Assembly (NCBI GenBank): GCA_013822765.1
Contig: PNKY01000011.1
Location: 1-64,000, forward strand
Source: Rhodospirillum sp.
GTDB lineage: Bacteria; Pseudomonadota; Alphaproteobacteria; Dongiales; Dongiaceae
Length of the DNA: 64,000 nucleotides
Reading direction: 5' to 3'
Shown here: positions 18,318 through 28,352 of the stretch, in pieces
Layout: each line of letters starts with the position of its first letter
Numbering within the stretch: position 1 is the stretch's first letter
Notes under the pieces: model-generated
Database searches by the model: none
The model's input: the letters and a program-made list of their open reading frames with translations, nothing else
Told to the model about the DNA's origin: nothing
Translations under genes and position numbers: made by a program

Positions 18318-20465
18318 TCACCCGCGCGCCCGGTCGACGGAGCTGATGGCCGGGGTGGCGCGCAGGGCGGCGATGATGTTGGTCAGGTGCCGCACGTCCT
18401 TGACCTCAACATCCACCAGCACCTCGAAGAAATCGATCGAGCGGTTGGTGATCTTGAGGTTGGAGATGTTGCCGAGGTTCTTGCCGATCACCGTGGTGAG
18501 GCTGCCGAGGCTGCCCGGCTGGTTGGTGATGACGACCGACAGGCGGCCCACATGGTGGTCGCTCGAGGTCGGGTCCTGGTCCCAGGAGACGTCGAGCCAG
18601 CGCTCCGGCGTCTCGGCGAAGCTCTCCAGCGTGTCGCAATCGATGGTGTGGATGGTGACGCCCTTGCCGGTGGTGACGATGCCGACGATGCGGTCGCCCG
18701 GCAGCGGGTGGCAGCAGCCGGCGAAATGCATCGCCATCCCGGGAATGAGGCCGCGGATCGGGATGGCGTGGCTGCCCTTGGCCGCCTTGGCGCGCTGCCG
18801 GTTGATCGGCACCACCTTGTCCGGCGAGTTCTTGGCGCGGGTGCCGGGGAAGATCGCATTCACAACCTCGCGCGCGCCCAGCATGCCTTCGCCGATCTGC
18901 GCCAGCAGGTCGCCGGTATCCTCCGACTTGAATTTCTTCAGCACGCCGTCCAGCGATTTGTCGGCATACTCGTAGCCTTCGTGCTGGAACTCCTTCTGGA
19001 CCATCGCGCGGCCGAGCTCGATATACTGCGCACGCTGCTGGGTGCGGATGAAACGGCGGATGCAGGCGCGCGCCTTGCCGGTGACGACGAAGCGCTCCCA
19101 GGTCGGCGAGGGCGTCTGGGCGCGCGAATTGACGATCTCCACCTGGTCGCCGTTGTGCAGCTCGCTACGCAGCGGCACGATGCGGCCGTTGATCTTGGCG
19201 CCGACGCAGGTGTTGCCGACCTCGGTGTGGACCGCGTAGGCGAAGTCGACCGGGGTCGCGCCGCGTGGCAAGGCGATTAGGTCGCCCTTGGGCGTGAAGC
19301 AGAACACCTGGTCCTGGAACATCTCGAGCTTGGTGTTCTCGAGGAACTCTTCCGGCCCCGCGGCATGTTCCAGGATGTCGAGCAATTCGCGCAGCCAGCG
19401 ATATTGCCGTCCTTCCAGCTGCGGCGGCCCGCCTTGCTTGTATTGCCAGTGCGCGGCGACGCCCAGCTCCGCCACCTCGTGCATCTCATCGGTGCGGAGC
19501 TGCAGCTCGATGCGATGGCGCAGCGGGCCGATCACGCCGGTATGGAGCGAACGGTAGTTGTTGGGCTTGGGCGTCGAGATGTAGTCCTTGAAGCGCCCGG
19601 GGATCATCGAATATTCGCTGTGGATGACGCCGAGCGCCTGGTAGCAGGCGGTCACGTCCTCCACGAGGATACGGAACGCCATGATGTCCGACAGTTGCTC
19701 GAACTCCATGCGCTTCTTCTGCATCTTGCGCCAGATCGAGTACGGCGTTTTTTCACGGCCGGACACGATGCATTTGACGCCCGCGTCGGTCAGCACCTTC
19801 TGCAGTTCCGCGATGATCTGGTTGGCGAGGTCCGTGCCCTGCTCGCGCAGGAAGCTCAAGCGCTGCACAATCGAGGCATAAGCCTCCGGATAGACCTGCG
19901 CGAAGGCGAGGTTCTCCAGCTGGTCCTTGATCTCGTGCATGCCCATGCGCTCGGCGAGCGGGGCGTAGATCTCCAGCGTCTCGAGCGCGATGCGGCGGCG
20001 CTTCTCCGGATCCTTGATGTAGTGGATGGTCTGCATGTTGTGCAGACGGTCCGCCAGCTTCACCAGCAGCACGCGGATGTCGTTGGACATCGCCAGCACC
20101 AGCTTGCGGAAATTCTCCGCGTGCTTGGTGTGGTCCGACTGCAGCTCGAGCCGCGACAGCTTGGTCACGCCGTCGACCAGCTGCCCGATCTCCTTGCCGA
20201 AGCTCTTCTCGATCTGGTCGAGGGTCGCGTCGGTGTCCTCGACCGTGTCGTGCAGCAGGCCGGTGATGATGGAAGCGGAATCGAGCTTGAGCCGGGTCAG
20301 GATCTCGGCGACGCCGAGCGGGTGCGAGAAATAGGGATCGCCGGACGCCCGCGACTGCGAGCCATGGGCCTTCATGGAAAAAACATAGGCGCGGTTGAGC
20401 AGGTCCTCATCCGCGCCTGGGTCGTAAGCCTTTACACGCTCGACCAGCTCAAACTGCCTAATCAT
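18318..20465 (-). CDS. rel: Bifunctional (p)ppGpp synthase/hydrolase
   Basis: An RSH enzyme that makes and degrades the stringent-response alarmone. The 715-residue protein has an HD hydrolase domain with the [10 protein letters not shown] metal site near residue 76, the synthetase core ([19 protein letters not shown] and [19 protein letters not shown]), a TGS domain with [23 protein letters not shown], the AxxGSH region [12 protein letters not shown], and a C-terminal ACT domain. The start [16 protein letters not shown] at 20465 fits the family. It lies downstream of rpoZ, the usual pairing. Confidence 0.95.
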   Translation of the reverse strand: MIRQFELVERVKAYDPGADEDLLNRAYVFSMKAHGSQSRASGDPYFSHPLGVAEILTRLKLDSASIITGLLHDTVEDTDATLDQIEKSFGKEIGQLVDGVTKLSRLELQSDHTKHAENFRKLVLAMSNDIRVLLVKLADRLHNMQTIHYIKDPEKRRRIALETLEIYAPLAERMGMHEIKDQLENLAFAQVYPEAYASIVQRLSFLREQGTDLANQIIAELQKVLTDAGVKCIVSGREKTPYSIWRKMQKKRMEFEQLSDIMAFRILVEDVTACYQALGVIHSEYSMIPGRFKDYISTPKPNNYRSLHTGVIGPLRHRIELQLRTDEMHEVAELGVAAHWQYKQGGPPQLEGRQYRWLRELLDILEHAAGPEEFLENTKLEMFQDQVFCFTPKGDLIALPRGATPVDFAYAVHTEVGNTCVGAKINGRIVPLRSELHNGDQVEIVNSRAQTPSPTWERFVVTGKARACIRRFIRTQQRAQYIELGRAMVQKEFQHEGYEYADKSLDGVLKKFKSEDTGDLLAQIGEGMLGAREVVNAIFPGTRAKNSPDKVVPINRQRAKAAKGSHAIPIRGLIPGMAMHFAGCCHPLPGDRIVGIVTTGKGVTIHTIDCDTLESFAETPERWLDVSWDQDPTSSDHHVGRLSVVITNQPGSLGSLTTVIGKNLGNISNLKITNRSIDFFEVLVDVEVKDVRHLTNIIAALRATPAISSVDRARG

Positions 20466-20586
20466 GGTCTGATCTGATCGCTGTGGCCGCATGGTTAGAC
20501 GTCACGCTTCGTTCCGTGCCTCGCTCCACTGCCCCGCCATCGGCCCCGTCCACAACCCCGAAAAAGCCGCTTGCCGCGGTGTTCCC

Positions 20587-20973
20587 TTATTCTTCGTCGG
20601 CGATCGCGGCGTCTTCGAACTCGCCGTCGATCGACAGGTCGGAATCTTCCGCCTCTTCCTTGCTGATCTGCGCCTGCTGCATCTCGGCCAGCAAGTCGCC
20701 GGCGCCGGCGCCGAAGCCAGCGCCCTCTTCCTCCGGCTCGTCCTGCTCGACCTGGCGCTGCAGGCCCTTCACCAGGCTGTCCGCCAAGCTGTCCAGGTTG
20801 ACCGTGGTGTCGGCAATCTCACGCAACGCCACCACCGGGTTCTTGTCGTTGTCGCGGTCGATGGTGAGCTGGCCGCCGGCGGAAATCTCGCGCGCCCGCT
20901 GGGCGGCGAGCATCACCAGCTGGAACCGGTTCGGCACCTGCAGGACGCAATCTTCGACGGTTACGCGTGCCAT
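20587..20973 (-). CDS. rpoZ: RNA polymerase omega subunit
   Basis: Omega helps assemble and stabilise the RNA polymerase beta' subunit. The 128-residue protein starts [33 protein letters not shown], which is the conserved omega core. The C-terminal half is acidic and low in complexity ([11 protein letters not shown] to [13 protein letters not shown]), as is common in alphaproteobacteria. It precedes rel by about 120 bp. Confidence 0.96.
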   Translation of the reverse strand: MARVTVEDCVLQVPNRFQLVMLAAQRAREISAGGQLTIDRDNDKNPVVALREIADTTVNLDSLADSLVKGLQRQVEQDEPEEEGAGFGAGAGDLLAEMQQAQISKEEAEDSDLSIDGEFEDAAIADEE

Positions 20974-21034
20974 TCTTCAAGTCTCTCCAGGAATTGGGCT
21001 AATTGATTGTAGCTAGCCTATTATTGCAGCGCGT

Positions 21035-21559
21035 TCAAGGACCCGCACCCGGCGTTTCCTGCAGGGGCCGCGTGACTTGGTCGCGGGGCAGCCGGGCAAT
21101 CAGGCGGGAAATCCGTTCTCCCGTCGCCGGATGGCGCCAGTCCGGCGCCAGATCGGCCAGCGGCAGTAGCACAAAGGCCCGTTCCGCCATGCGCGGATGG
21201 GGCACCAGCGGGGGATTCGGACCATTTAGGACCATTCTCCCAAAAGCGATAATGTCCAGGTCGACCGCCCGGGCCTCGTTCAGCTCAACTCTTTGTCTAC
21301 CCAAATCTGCTTCAATGCGGTGCAGTCCAGACAGCACCTCCAGAGGAGACAGAGCGGTGGCGACCCGCACCACCCCATTGATGTACCAGGGCTGATCCGA
21401 GGCGGGAACAGGCGCGGATTCGTACCAGGGCGAGCGCGCCAGCACCCTTAAGCCCCGTTCTGGGAACAGTTCCAGGACGTGCTCCAGGGTTGCTTTGGGC
21501 GGCCCGAGCCAGGGGTGGGCAAGATTTGCACCTAACCCAATGTATAGATCGTCAAGCAT
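21035..21559 (-). CDS. folK: 2-amino-4-hydroxy-6-hydroxymethyldihydropteridine pyrophosphokinase
   Basis: HPPK transfers pyrophosphate from ATP to the pterin in folate synthesis. The 174 residues begin MLDDLYIGLGANLAHP and contain SPWYESAPVPASDQPWYINGVV, then LHRIEADLGRQRVELNEARAVDLDI with the Asp pair that binds Mg-ATP, and HPRMAERAFVLLPLADLAPDW. It lies 61 bp upstream of rpoZ on the same strand and diverges from the NYN-domain gene. Confidence 0.95.
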   Translation of the reverse strand: MLDDLYIGLGANLAHPWLGPPKATLEHVLELFPERGLRVLARSPWYESAPVPASDQPWYINGVVRVATALSPLEVLSGLHRIEADLGRQRVELNEARAVDLDIIAFGRMVLNGPNPPLVPHPRMAERAFVLLPLADLAPDWRHPATGERISRLIARLPRDQVTRPLQETPGAGP

Positions 21560-21709
21560 TGGTCAGTTCGGTCATAAATTGTGTCGGTACGAACGCGGCT
21601 TCCCGATCTTGGGGAAGAGAAAACTGGGGGCCGCGGACCATCCACCATATTCCGATGCCACGGCCCAACGTGGCTTTGCGCACACACTGATTATGCGAGG
21701 GCTCCTACC

Positions 21710-22339
21710 ATGTTTAACCGATTTTACCCTAATGAACGCGTGGCTTTGTTTATCGATGGCGCCAATCTGCACGCGGCCGCGCGATCTCTCGGTTTCGACA
21801 TCGACTACAAGCGGCTGCTGAAGCACTTCCAGGAACAGTGCCACCTGATCCGCGCCTTCTACTACACAGCGCTGGTTGAAGATCAGGAGTATTCGCCGCT
21901 GCGCCCGCTGGTCGACTGGCTCGACTACAACGGCTTCACCATGGTGACCAAGCCGACCAAGGAATACACCGATTCCATGGGCCGCCGGAAAATCAAAGGC
22001 AACATGGACATTGAACTCGCCATCGACGTGCTCGAGATGGCGAGCCACCTGAACCACGTGGTGCTGTTCTCCGGCGACGGCGACTTCCGCCGTCTGGTCG
22101 AGGCGGTGCAGCGCAAGGGCGTGCGGGTCTCTGTCGTCAGCACCATCCGCTCCTCCCCGCCCATGGTGGCGGACGAGCTGCGGCGCCAAGCCGACAATTT
22201 CATCGAGCTCGACGAGCTGTCCGCGCTGATCGCGCGCCAGCACGCCAACGGCCAGCGCGGCCATGGCCATGGGCAGCAGCACTCGGCCACGGCTCCTGCT
22301 TCAGTGGAGGCCGAGGCGTCGGAAGCCGACGCTTCCTGA
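21710..22339 (+). CDS. NYN-domain (LabA/DUF88) PIN-like ribonuclease family protein
   Basis: The 209-residue product carries an NYN domain, a PIN-like RNase fold. Motifs are ALFIDGANLHAAARSLGFDIDYKRLL with the first metal-binding Asp, IELAIDVLEMA, and VVLFSGDGDFRRLVEAVQRKGVRVSVVS with the second acidic cluster. The tail (after about residue 175) is His/Gly/Ala rich and probably disordered. I chose the ATG at 21710 because the NYN core begins at once. In related genomes this gene commonly lies near folK-rpoZ-rel; substrates are poorly known. Confidence 0.85.
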   Translation: MFNRFYPNERVALFIDGANLHAAARSLGFDIDYKRLLKHFQEQCHLIRAFYYTALVEDQEYSPLRPLVDWLDYNGFTMVTKPTKEYTDSMGRRKIKGNMDIELAIDVLEMASHLNHVVLFSGDGDFRRLVEAVQRKGVRVSVVSTIRSSPPMVADELRRQADNFIELDELSALIARQHANGQRGHGHGQQHSATAPASVEAEASEADAS

Positions 22340-22367
22340 GGTTTCGCGCGCTCGCTAGATTGGGTGC

Positions 22368-22994
22368 ATGATTCTTCCCGATCGCGATTGCCCGCTGTGC
22401 AAGCGGCTGGTCGAATTTCGCCTGGCTGCCCGCGCGAAGTTCCCCGACTGGCACAACGCGCCCGTTCCGCCCTTCGGGCCGGATGAGGCGCGGCTGCTGA
22501 TCGTCGGCCTCGCGCCCGGCCTGCAGGGCGCCAACCGCACCGGCCGGCCGTTCACCGGCGACTATGCCGGCAATCTGCTCTATGCCACGCTCAAGGAGTT
22601 CGGGCTGGCGCGCGGCGAGTACGAGCAGCGGCCGGACGACAGCTTGCAGCTGGTCGATTGCCGCATCTCCAACGCGGTCAAATGCGTGCCGCCGGAGAAC
22701 AAGCCGACGCCCGAGGAGATCAAGATCTGCAACCGCTTCCTCGCCGACGAGCTGGCGTCGTTGCCGAATGTGAAGATCGTGCTCGCGCTCGGCTCGATCG
22801 CGCACGACGCCGTGCTGGTGGCCCTCGGCCAGAAGAAATCCTCGGCCAAGTTCGCGCATGCCGCGCGCCACGCTTTGCCGCGCGGCCTCACCATGTTCGA
22901 CAGCTATCACTGCTCCCGCTACAACACCAACACCGGCCGGCTCACCACCGAGATGTTTCGCGATGTGGTGGGACAAGCCGCAAAGGCGCGGTGA
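22368..22994 (+). CDS. Uracil-DNA glycosylase, family 5 (UDGb)
   Basis: This enzyme excises uracil and other deaminated bases from DNA. The 208 residues have the family motif GLAPGLQGANRTGRPFTGDYAG near residue 45 and the C-terminal motif HCSRYNTNTGRLT. Cys pairs at CPLC near residue 8, together with CRISNAVKC and IC further on, are positioned as 4Fe-4S ligands. It lies 28 bp after the NYN gene and one base before the methyltransferase gene. Confidence 0.9.
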   Translation: MILPDRDCPLCKRLVEFRLAARAKFPDWHNAPVPPFGPDEARLLIVGLAPGLQGANRTGRPFTGDYAGNLLYATLKEFGLARGEYEQRPDDSLQLVDCRISNAVKCVPPENKPTPEEIKICNRFLADELASLPNVKIVLALGSIAHDAVLVALGQKKSSAKFAHAARHALPRGLTMFDSYHCSRYNTNTGRLTTEMFRDVVGQAAKAR

Positions 22995-22995
22995 C

Positions 22996-23895
22996 ATGGC
23001 TGATGAACTGGTCGGCTATCTCGCGCCGGAGGGCTTTCTTCCCCAGCTCCAGGAAGAGCTCGGCAGCGACGCGCGCGAGACCTACGGAAACCTGATCCTG
23101 GCGCCTGCACCGGCGAAGCCGATCGCGTGGGCGGCCAATGTCTGGCTCGACCCGCAGCGCCTCGAGATCGCCTCGATCGGCGATGCGGCCAACAACCTGC
23201 GCACCATTCAGCGAAACTGGGCGCTCTGTTCCTTTACGCACCACCGGCGCGCCTCGCTGATCGCGGAGCGCATGCCCAAGGTCTCGGCCAAGCCGCTGCA
23301 GTTCGGCGATCCCGTGCCCACGGCCCCGCTTGGATCCTGGACCCTGATTGATCAGAACACGCTGATCGCATCGCCTCGTTGCGCAAGCGCGTTTCCCAAC
23401 GGCGAGGCGCAGTTCGTCGAGGACCGCACCGCGCCGAGCCGCGCCTATCTCAAGCTGTGGGAGCTCTTTACGCTACTAGACCAGCGCCCCGGTCGCGGCG
23501 ACTTCTGCCTCGATCTTGGCGCCAGCCCGGGCGGCTGGACCTGGGTCCTGCAACGGCTCGGCGCGCAGGTGCTCAGCGTCGACAAAGCGCCGCTCGATCC
23601 CGCTGTCTCGCGCTTGCCCAACGTCGAAGAGCGCCTCGAAAGCGCCTTTGCGCTCGACCCGCGATCGGTGGGACGCGTGGATTGGTTGTTCTCGGATGTC
23701 ATCTGCTATCCGACGCGCCTGCTCGCGCTGGTCCGTAGATGGCTCGATGCTGGGACCGTTCGCCGCTTCGCCTGCACCATCAAGTTCCAGGGCGCGACTG
23801 ACTTCGAGGCGATGCGGGCGTTCGCGGCGATTCCGGGCTCGCGGCTCCTGCACCTCCACCACAACAAGCACGAGTTGACCTGGGTCAAGCTTTGA
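22996..23895 (+). CDS. RlmM-like SAM-dependent 2'-O-methyltransferase
   Basis: The 299-residue protein has an N-terminal THUMP-like part and a C-terminal FtsJ-type methyltransferase domain, as in RlmM, which modifies 23S rRNA C2498. The SAM motif is LDLGASPGGWTWVL near residue 175. A K-D-K-E tetrad is visible: Lys in AYLKLWE, Asp in FSDVICYP, Lys in CTIKFQG and Glu in NKHELTW. It starts one base after the glycosylase stop, and its last 11 bp overlap the convergent MFS gene. The rRNA target is inferred from the family. Confidence 0.8.
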   Translation: MADELVGYLAPEGFLPQLQEELGSDARETYGNLILAPAPAKPIAWAANVWLDPQRLEIASIGDAANNLRTIQRNWALCSFTHHRRASLIAERMPKVSAKPLQFGDPVPTAPLGSWTLIDQNTLIASPRCASAFPNGEAQFVEDRTAPSRAYLKLWELFTLLDQRPGRGDFCLDLGASPGGWTWVLQRLGAQVLSVDKAPLDPAVSRLPNVEERLESAFALDPRSVGRVDWLFSDVICYPTRLLALVRRWLDAGTVRRFACTIKFQGATDFEAMRAFAAIPGSRLLHLHHNKHELTWVKL

Positions 23896-25345
23896 GATCG
23901 GATGGGCGGCGCACCGCCAGCACACGGCCAACGACCGCGATGGCCAGCGCCACCACAATCAGCATCGCCGCGACCATGAATGTCGTCTGCATCCCGGTAG
24001 TAACATCGGCCGGATGTGCCGCCGCGACGTCGACCGTCCCCGTCGCGAGGGCGAAGACGGCCCCCATGACAGAGGCGCCGGTGAGTCCGCCGAGGTTGCG
24101 CGACAGGTTGAGCAAACCGGAAACCACCCCACGCCGATCCGCGGGGACATCCATCATGACGGTCGTGTTGTTGGCGGCCTGGAACAGCTGGTAGCCCGGG
24201 GCGACGAGCGCGAGCGCAGCAACGTAGCCCGCAATGCCGAATGTCATCGGCAGCACGCAAAGGGCCAGCGAACCGGCCACCATTGCGATGAGCCCCGCAA
24301 CGCTTATGAACGACGCGCCCAGACGGTCGACAAGGCGGCCGGCCGGGATGCCGCTCAGGGCGGAGAAGATCGGGCCGCTCGACATGACGAGTCCGACCAT
24401 AGCCGGGTCGAGCGCGAGCGCGCGCGACAGATAGAACGGCCCGAGCACGAGCGTCGCCATCGCCACGGTCAGCACCAGCGCGCTGGTTGCGAGGCCCGCG
24501 CTCAACACGGGATTGCGGAACATCTCCAGCCGGATCAGGGGCGTGGCTGTCTTCGTCTCCACCAGCACGAACAGGCCGGCCCCGAGGACACCAACCAGCA
24601 GCAGCGCCAGATTGAGCGCGCCGAAGCTGCCGCGCCCAACCGTCACGGCGAGCGCGTAGGCCGCAAGAGTGAGGGCGAGCAGCAGCGTGCCCACGACATC
24701 GAAGCCGGCGCGATCGGTTTTCGACCGCGCGGAACCGGCGGGCAGGCCGCGGTAGGCGAGAAGGAACGTCAGGATCCCCAGCGGCACGATCACCAGGAAG
24801 ATGGCGCGCCAGCCGAACCCGGAGATCAGCACGCCGCCAAGCGTCGGCCCAAGCGCGGTGCCGACCGCCGACATCGTGCCGAGCAGCCCCATGGCGCGGC
24901 CGGTCTTCGCCTTGGGAACCGTCTCGCCGACCAGCGCCATGGCGAGCGCCATCATCACCGCCGCGCCGACGCCCTGCGCCGCCCGCGCGGCGATCAGCAG
25001 CCAGAGCGTCGGCGCGATCCCGCACAGCGCCGAGGCCCCGGTGAACAACAGGAGCCCGGCCAGCAGCAGCCGGCGGCGCCCGACGAGGTCGCCGAGCCGA
25101 CCGACGCTGACGATCAGCGTGGTGATGGCAAGCAGATAGGCGAGAACGATCCACTGGACCTGCTGGAACGAGGCATCGAACGCAAGCGCCAGCGTCGGCA
25201 AGGCGACATTGGCGATGCTGGTGCCGAGCGAGGACAGCAGGATCGCGAGCGACAGGCTGGCGAGCGCCCAGCGGTCCGAAGGTGTCTTGCTGGGGTCTGG
25301 TGCGAGGGCTGGCTTCAACGCGAGCTCCGTTCTCTGGCTTGCCAA
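23885..25345 (-). CDS. MFS drug:proton antiporter, DHA2 (EmrB/QacA) type
   Basis: An inner-membrane exporter with 14 predicted helices across 486 residues. The motif A equivalent VGRLGDLVGRRRLLLAGL lies between helices 2 and 3, and the antiporter motif C region reads AVGTALGPTLGGVLI. The DHA2 family exports drugs and toxic compounds. It diverges from a LysR-type gene 91 bp away, the common regulator-pump arrangement. The substrate is unknown. Confidence 0.9.
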   Translation of the reverse strand: MASQRTELALKPALAPDPSKTPSDRWALASLSLAILLSSLGTSIANVALPTLALAFDASFQQVQWIVLAYLLAITTLIVSVGRLGDLVGRRRLLLAGLLLFTGASALCGIAPTLWLLIAARAAQGVGAAVMMALAMALVGETVPKAKTGRAMGLLGTMSAVGTALGPTLGGVLISGFGWRAIFLVIVPLGILTFLLAYRGLPAGSARSKTDRAGFDVVGTLLLALTLAAYALAVTVGRGSFGALNLALLLVGVLGAGLFVLVETKTATPLIRLEMFRNPVLSAGLATSALVLTVAMATLVLGPFYLSRALALDPAMVGLVMSSGPIFSALSGIPAGRLVDRLGASFISVAGLIAMVAGSLALCVLPMTFGIAGYVAALALVAPGYQLFQAANNTTVMMDVPADRRGVVSGLLNLSRNLGGLTGASVMGAVFALATGTVDVAAAHPADVTTGMQTTFMVAAMLIVVALAIAVVGRVLAVRRPSDLKA

Positions 25346-25384
25346 ACCTAGGCCCCCGCGTCACATGGCGGTAGGCGCATGCTT

Positions 25385-25401
25385 TGCACTGTATTCGTGC
25401 A
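25385..25401. promoter_or_regulatory. Candidate LysR operator
   Basis: TGCAC-N7-GTGCA forms a perfect inverted repeat in the 91-bp gap between the divergent MFS pump and LysR genes. Its position fits an operator used by the LysR protein for both genes. Confidence 0.4.
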
Positions 25402-25436
25402 TTTGACGCCATGTCCCGATTTGCTACGGTGGGCGC

Positions 25437-26342
25437 ATGGCGCGCCCCGATCTCAACCTCCTGGTCACCCTCGACGTCCTGCTGGCGGAGGGCAGCGTCG
25501 CGCGCGCGGCCCGGCGGTTACAGCTCAGCCCGTCGGCGATGAGCCGGCAGCTCGCGCGCCTGCGCGACGCCACCGGCGATCCGCTCCTGGTCAGGGCCGG
25601 ACGCGACCTGGTTCCAACACCGCGGGCGCTCGAGCTGGGCGCGCGGGTCGGTCAGCTGGTGCAGGATGCCGAAGCGGTTCTGCGACCGGCCGAGGCGCTG
25701 AACCTCAAACGGCTGGCCCGCACGTTCACGGTGCGTTGCCGCGACGGCTTCGTGGAGAATTTCGGACCGGCCCTGATCGCGCGCGTCGGCAAGGAAGCGC
25801 CAGGCGTGCGCCTGGTGTTCGTGCCGAAAACCACCAAGGACAGCGCGCCGCTGCGCGACGGCACGGTCGATCTGGATACCGGCGTGGTGGGGCCCTCGAC
25901 CGGCCCCGAGGTACGCACGCAAGCGTTATTCCGCGACCGCTTCGTCGGTGTCGTACGGAAGAGGCACCCGCTGAGCCGGGGCAAGGTCACGCCCACCCGC
26001 TACGCGGCCAGCCGGCACATCCTGGTTTCGCAGCGAGGGCTCGACAAAGGGCAGGTCGACGACGCGCTGGAGCCGCTTGGGCTGGAACGGGAGATCGTCA
26101 CGGTGGTTGGGGGCTTCTCCGAAGCGCTGGCGCTGGCGCGCGGCGCCGACCTGGTCGCGACCGTGCCAGAGCGGCACACCGGAAACCTGCGCGCCGGGCT
26201 GCACAGCTTTCCGCTGCCGCTCGCCATCCCGGAGATCACGATCTCCCTGCTGTGGCATCCGCGCCTGGATGCCGACCCGGCCCATCGCTGGCTGCGCAGC
26301 TGCGTGCGGGATGTCTGCGCCACGACGCGGTCGCGGCGCTGA
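25437..26342 (+). CDS. LysR-type transcriptional regulator
   Basis: The 301-residue protein starts MARPDLNLLVTLDVLLAEGSVARAARRLQLSPSAMSRQLARLRDATGDPLLVR, the LysR winged helix-turn-helix, followed by a periplasmic-binding-protein-like effector domain (FTVRCRDGFVENFGP onward). It is divergent from the MFS exporter and probably controls it. It converges on the next gene with a one-base gap. Confidence 0.92.
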   Translation: MARPDLNLLVTLDVLLAEGSVARAARRLQLSPSAMSRQLARLRDATGDPLLVRAGRDLVPTPRALELGARVGQLVQDAEAVLRPAEALNLKRLARTFTVRCRDGFVENFGPALIARVGKEAPGVRLVFVPKTTKDSAPLRDGTVDLDTGVVGPSTGPEVRTQALFRDRFVGVVRKRHPLSRGKVTPTRYAASRHILVSQRGLDKGQVDDALEPLGLEREIVTVVGGFSEALALARGADLVATVPERHTGNLRAGLHSFPLPLAIPEITISLLWHPRLDADPAHRWLRSCVRDVCATTRSRR

Positions 26343-26343
26343 C

Positions 26344-26706
26344 TCAAAGTACGTGCAGATTATTGATCCCGATGACCGGTCCGCTCGGTTCGAACTCGAT
26401 CGTCATCTCCAGGGTCAGATCGGATCGCCCGTCTTCTTCGGTCCACAAATCGGCTTCCACGTGCCAGGTCGGGGTCGCCCTGGCCCTGAGCTCGCACGAA
26501 CGAAGAAATGCGTAGTCGGCCGGCGGCGCGACGACCTTGCGCCCATATTCCGCAACAGCCGTCCGCAGGTCGTCGTCATCCAGGAGGGAGTAGCCGCAGC
26601 GCTCCATGATGGATTCATAGTCGCCGTCGGCAAGCAAGACCAGCAGGTCGATCACGATGGATCTGACCTGGCGTTCGTAAGCAACCGATCTCTGATCACT
26701 CTCCAT
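26344..26706 (-). CDS. Conserved small hypothetical protein
   Basis: I do not recognise this 120-residue protein with certainty. From the ATG at 26706 it reads MESDQRSVAYERQVRSIVIDLL, with an N-terminal amphipathic helical half and a C-terminal beta-rich half (TPTWHVEADLWTEEDGRSDLTL and VIGINNLHVL). There is no signal peptide or membrane helix. The C-terminus is like nuclear-transport-factor-2-like or immunity-type folds, which is a guess. It lies about 100 bp downstream of smpB on the same strand and ends against the LysR gene. Confidence 0.6.
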   Translation of the reverse strand: MESDQRSVAYERQVRSIVIDLLVLLADGDYESIMERCGYSLLDDDDLRTAVAEYGRKVVAPPADYAFLRSCELRARATPTWHVEADLWTEEDGRSDLTLEMTIEFEPSGPVIGINNLHVL

Positions 26707-26803
26707 GCGAAAAATCCTACTCGTGCGTCCGGCTGCCGACAAGCCACCGTGTTTTCGCGCGTTTGGCCGCTCGGCGCGCTACTGGCGGCTTATCCGGCCG
26801 GGC

Positions 26804-27280
26804 CTAGTCCTGCGACCGCCGGCTCATCAGCCGCGATTGCTCGCGCTTCCAGTCGCGCTCCTTCTCGGCTGCGCGCTTGTCGACCTTGCGCTTGCCCTTG
26901 GCGAGGCCGAGCTGGACCTTGGCGATGCCGCGATCGTTGAAATAGATCGACAACGGCACCACCGTGATGCCGGCGCGTTGGGTGGCGCCGATCAGCTTGT
27001 CGATCTCGCGCTTCCGGAGCAGCAGCTTGCGCGCCCGGCGCGGCGTGTGGCTGAAATGCTTGGCCGACTGGTATTCCGGGAAATAGGAGTTGTAGAGGAA
27101 GAACTCGCCGTTTTTCTCGGCAGCGAACGCCTCGGCGATGGAAGCCTTTCCCAGGCGCAGCGACTTCACTTCGGAGCCGGTCAGCATCATCCCGGCTTCG
27201 ATCGTGTCCTCGATCAGGTAGTCGTGGCGCGCCTTGCGGTTCTGCGCCGCAAAGCGCTGGGTCTCCGGGTCTCTCGCCAT
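26804..27280 (-). CDS. smpB: SsrA-binding protein
   Basis: SmpB delivers tmRNA to stalled ribosomes. The 158 residues have [42 protein letters not shown], and [13 protein letters not shown]. The basic C-terminal tail ([21 protein letters not shown]), which enters the mRNA channel, is present. It is 13 bp downstream of dapA, the standard alphaproteobacterial pair. Confidence 0.97.
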   Translation of the reverse strand: MARDPETQRFAAQNRKARHDYLIEDTIEAGMMLTGSEVKSLRLGKASIAEAFAAEKNGEFFLYNSYFPEYQSAKHFSHTPRRARKLLLRKREIDKLIGATQRAGITVVPLSIYFNDRGIAKVQLGLAKGKRKVDKRAAEKERDWKREQSRLMSRRSQD

Positions 27281-27293
27281 GATGCCATTCTGG

Positions 27294-28175
27294 TCAGTTC
27301 AGCAGGCCGGCCTTGGTCAGCGCCGCGCGCACCTTCTGCTTCGACGCCTCGGCGATCGGCGCGAGCGGCAGGCGCAGCTCGTCCGACGCGCGGCCGAGCA
27401 GGCTGGCGCCATACTTCACCGGGCCGGGGCTGGTCTCGCAGAACAGCGCGTCGTTCACCGGCATCAGCCGCTCGTTGATCTTCATGGCATGCTTGAGGTC
27501 GCCCTCGGCCCAGGCCTTGTGCATCTCCGCGGTCAGGCGCGGCGCCACGTTGGAGGTGACCGAGATGCAGCCGACGCCGCCCTGCGCCAGGAACGGCAGT
27601 GCCGTCCCGTCCTCGCCGGACAGCATGATGAAGTCCTTGTCGATGGCCAGCTTGGTGCGGATCGGGCGCGCCAGGTCGGCGGTCGCGTCCTTCACCCCCA
27701 CGATGCGCGGCAGCTTGGCCAGGCGCGCCATGGTCTCGACCGTCATGTCGACCGCGCTGCGCGGCGGCACGTTGTAGATGAAGATCGGCAGGCTGGTGGC
27801 GTCGTGAATCGCCTTGAAGTGCAGATACTGCCCTTCCGGCGTCGGCTTGTTGTAGTACGGCAGCACCACCAGCGCGGCGTCGGCGCCGGCCATCTCGGCA
27901 TGCTTGGTGAGGTCGACCGCCTCGTCGGTGGAGTTGGAGCCGGTGCCGGCGATCACCGGCACGCGCCCGCGCGCCGCCTCGATGCACAGTTCCACCACCC
28001 GCTTGTGCTCGTCATGGCTCAGAGTCGGCGATTCGCCGGTGGTGCCGACCGGCACCAGGCCGTTGATGCCCTCGTCGATCTGCCATTCCACGAAGCGCTG
28101 GAAACCCTGCTCGTCGACCGCGCCGTTCTTGAAGGGCGTGATCAGTGCGGTAATCGACCCCTGGAACCTCGCCAT
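27294..28175 (-). CDS. dapA: 4-hydroxy-tetrahydrodipicolinate synthase
   Basis: DapA condenses pyruvate with aspartate semialdehyde at the branch to lysine and diaminopimelate. The 293-residue protein from ATG 28175 has [14 protein letters not shown] near residue 43, the Tyr region [26 protein letters not shown], and the Schiff-base Lys in GVKDATADL. Upstream on the minus strand TTGTCC and CACAAT at 17 bp spacing form a possible promoter. It is followed by smpB. Confidence 0.95.
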   Translation of the reverse strand: MARFQGSITALITPFKNGAVDEQGFQRFVEWQIDEGINGLVPVGTTGESPTLSHDEHKRVVELCIEAARGRVPVIAGTGSNSTDEAVDLTKHAEMAGADAALVVLPYYNKPTPEGQYLHFKAIHDATSLPIFIYNVPPRSAVDMTVETMARLAKLPRIVGVKDATADLARPIRTKLAIDKDFIMLSGEDGTALPFLAQGGVGCISVTSNVAPRLTAEMHKAWAEGDLKHAMKINERLMPVNDALFCETSPGPVKYGASLLGRASDELRLPLAPIAEASKQKVRAALTKAGLLN

Positions 28176-28352
28176 GTGCCCTTCCTTCCACTCAATTGTG
28201 ACGCCGCGCACGGACGGGGACAATTGCCATGCCCGCCCCTGGCTTTCAAGACGCTGTTAAGGCTTCCTTTGCCATAATCCGCCCCCCGATGTTGGACGTT
28301 GGCCGAATTGCCCGGCCGGCGCCCTATGGTTAAGATGTAGGTAGAGTTGCTT

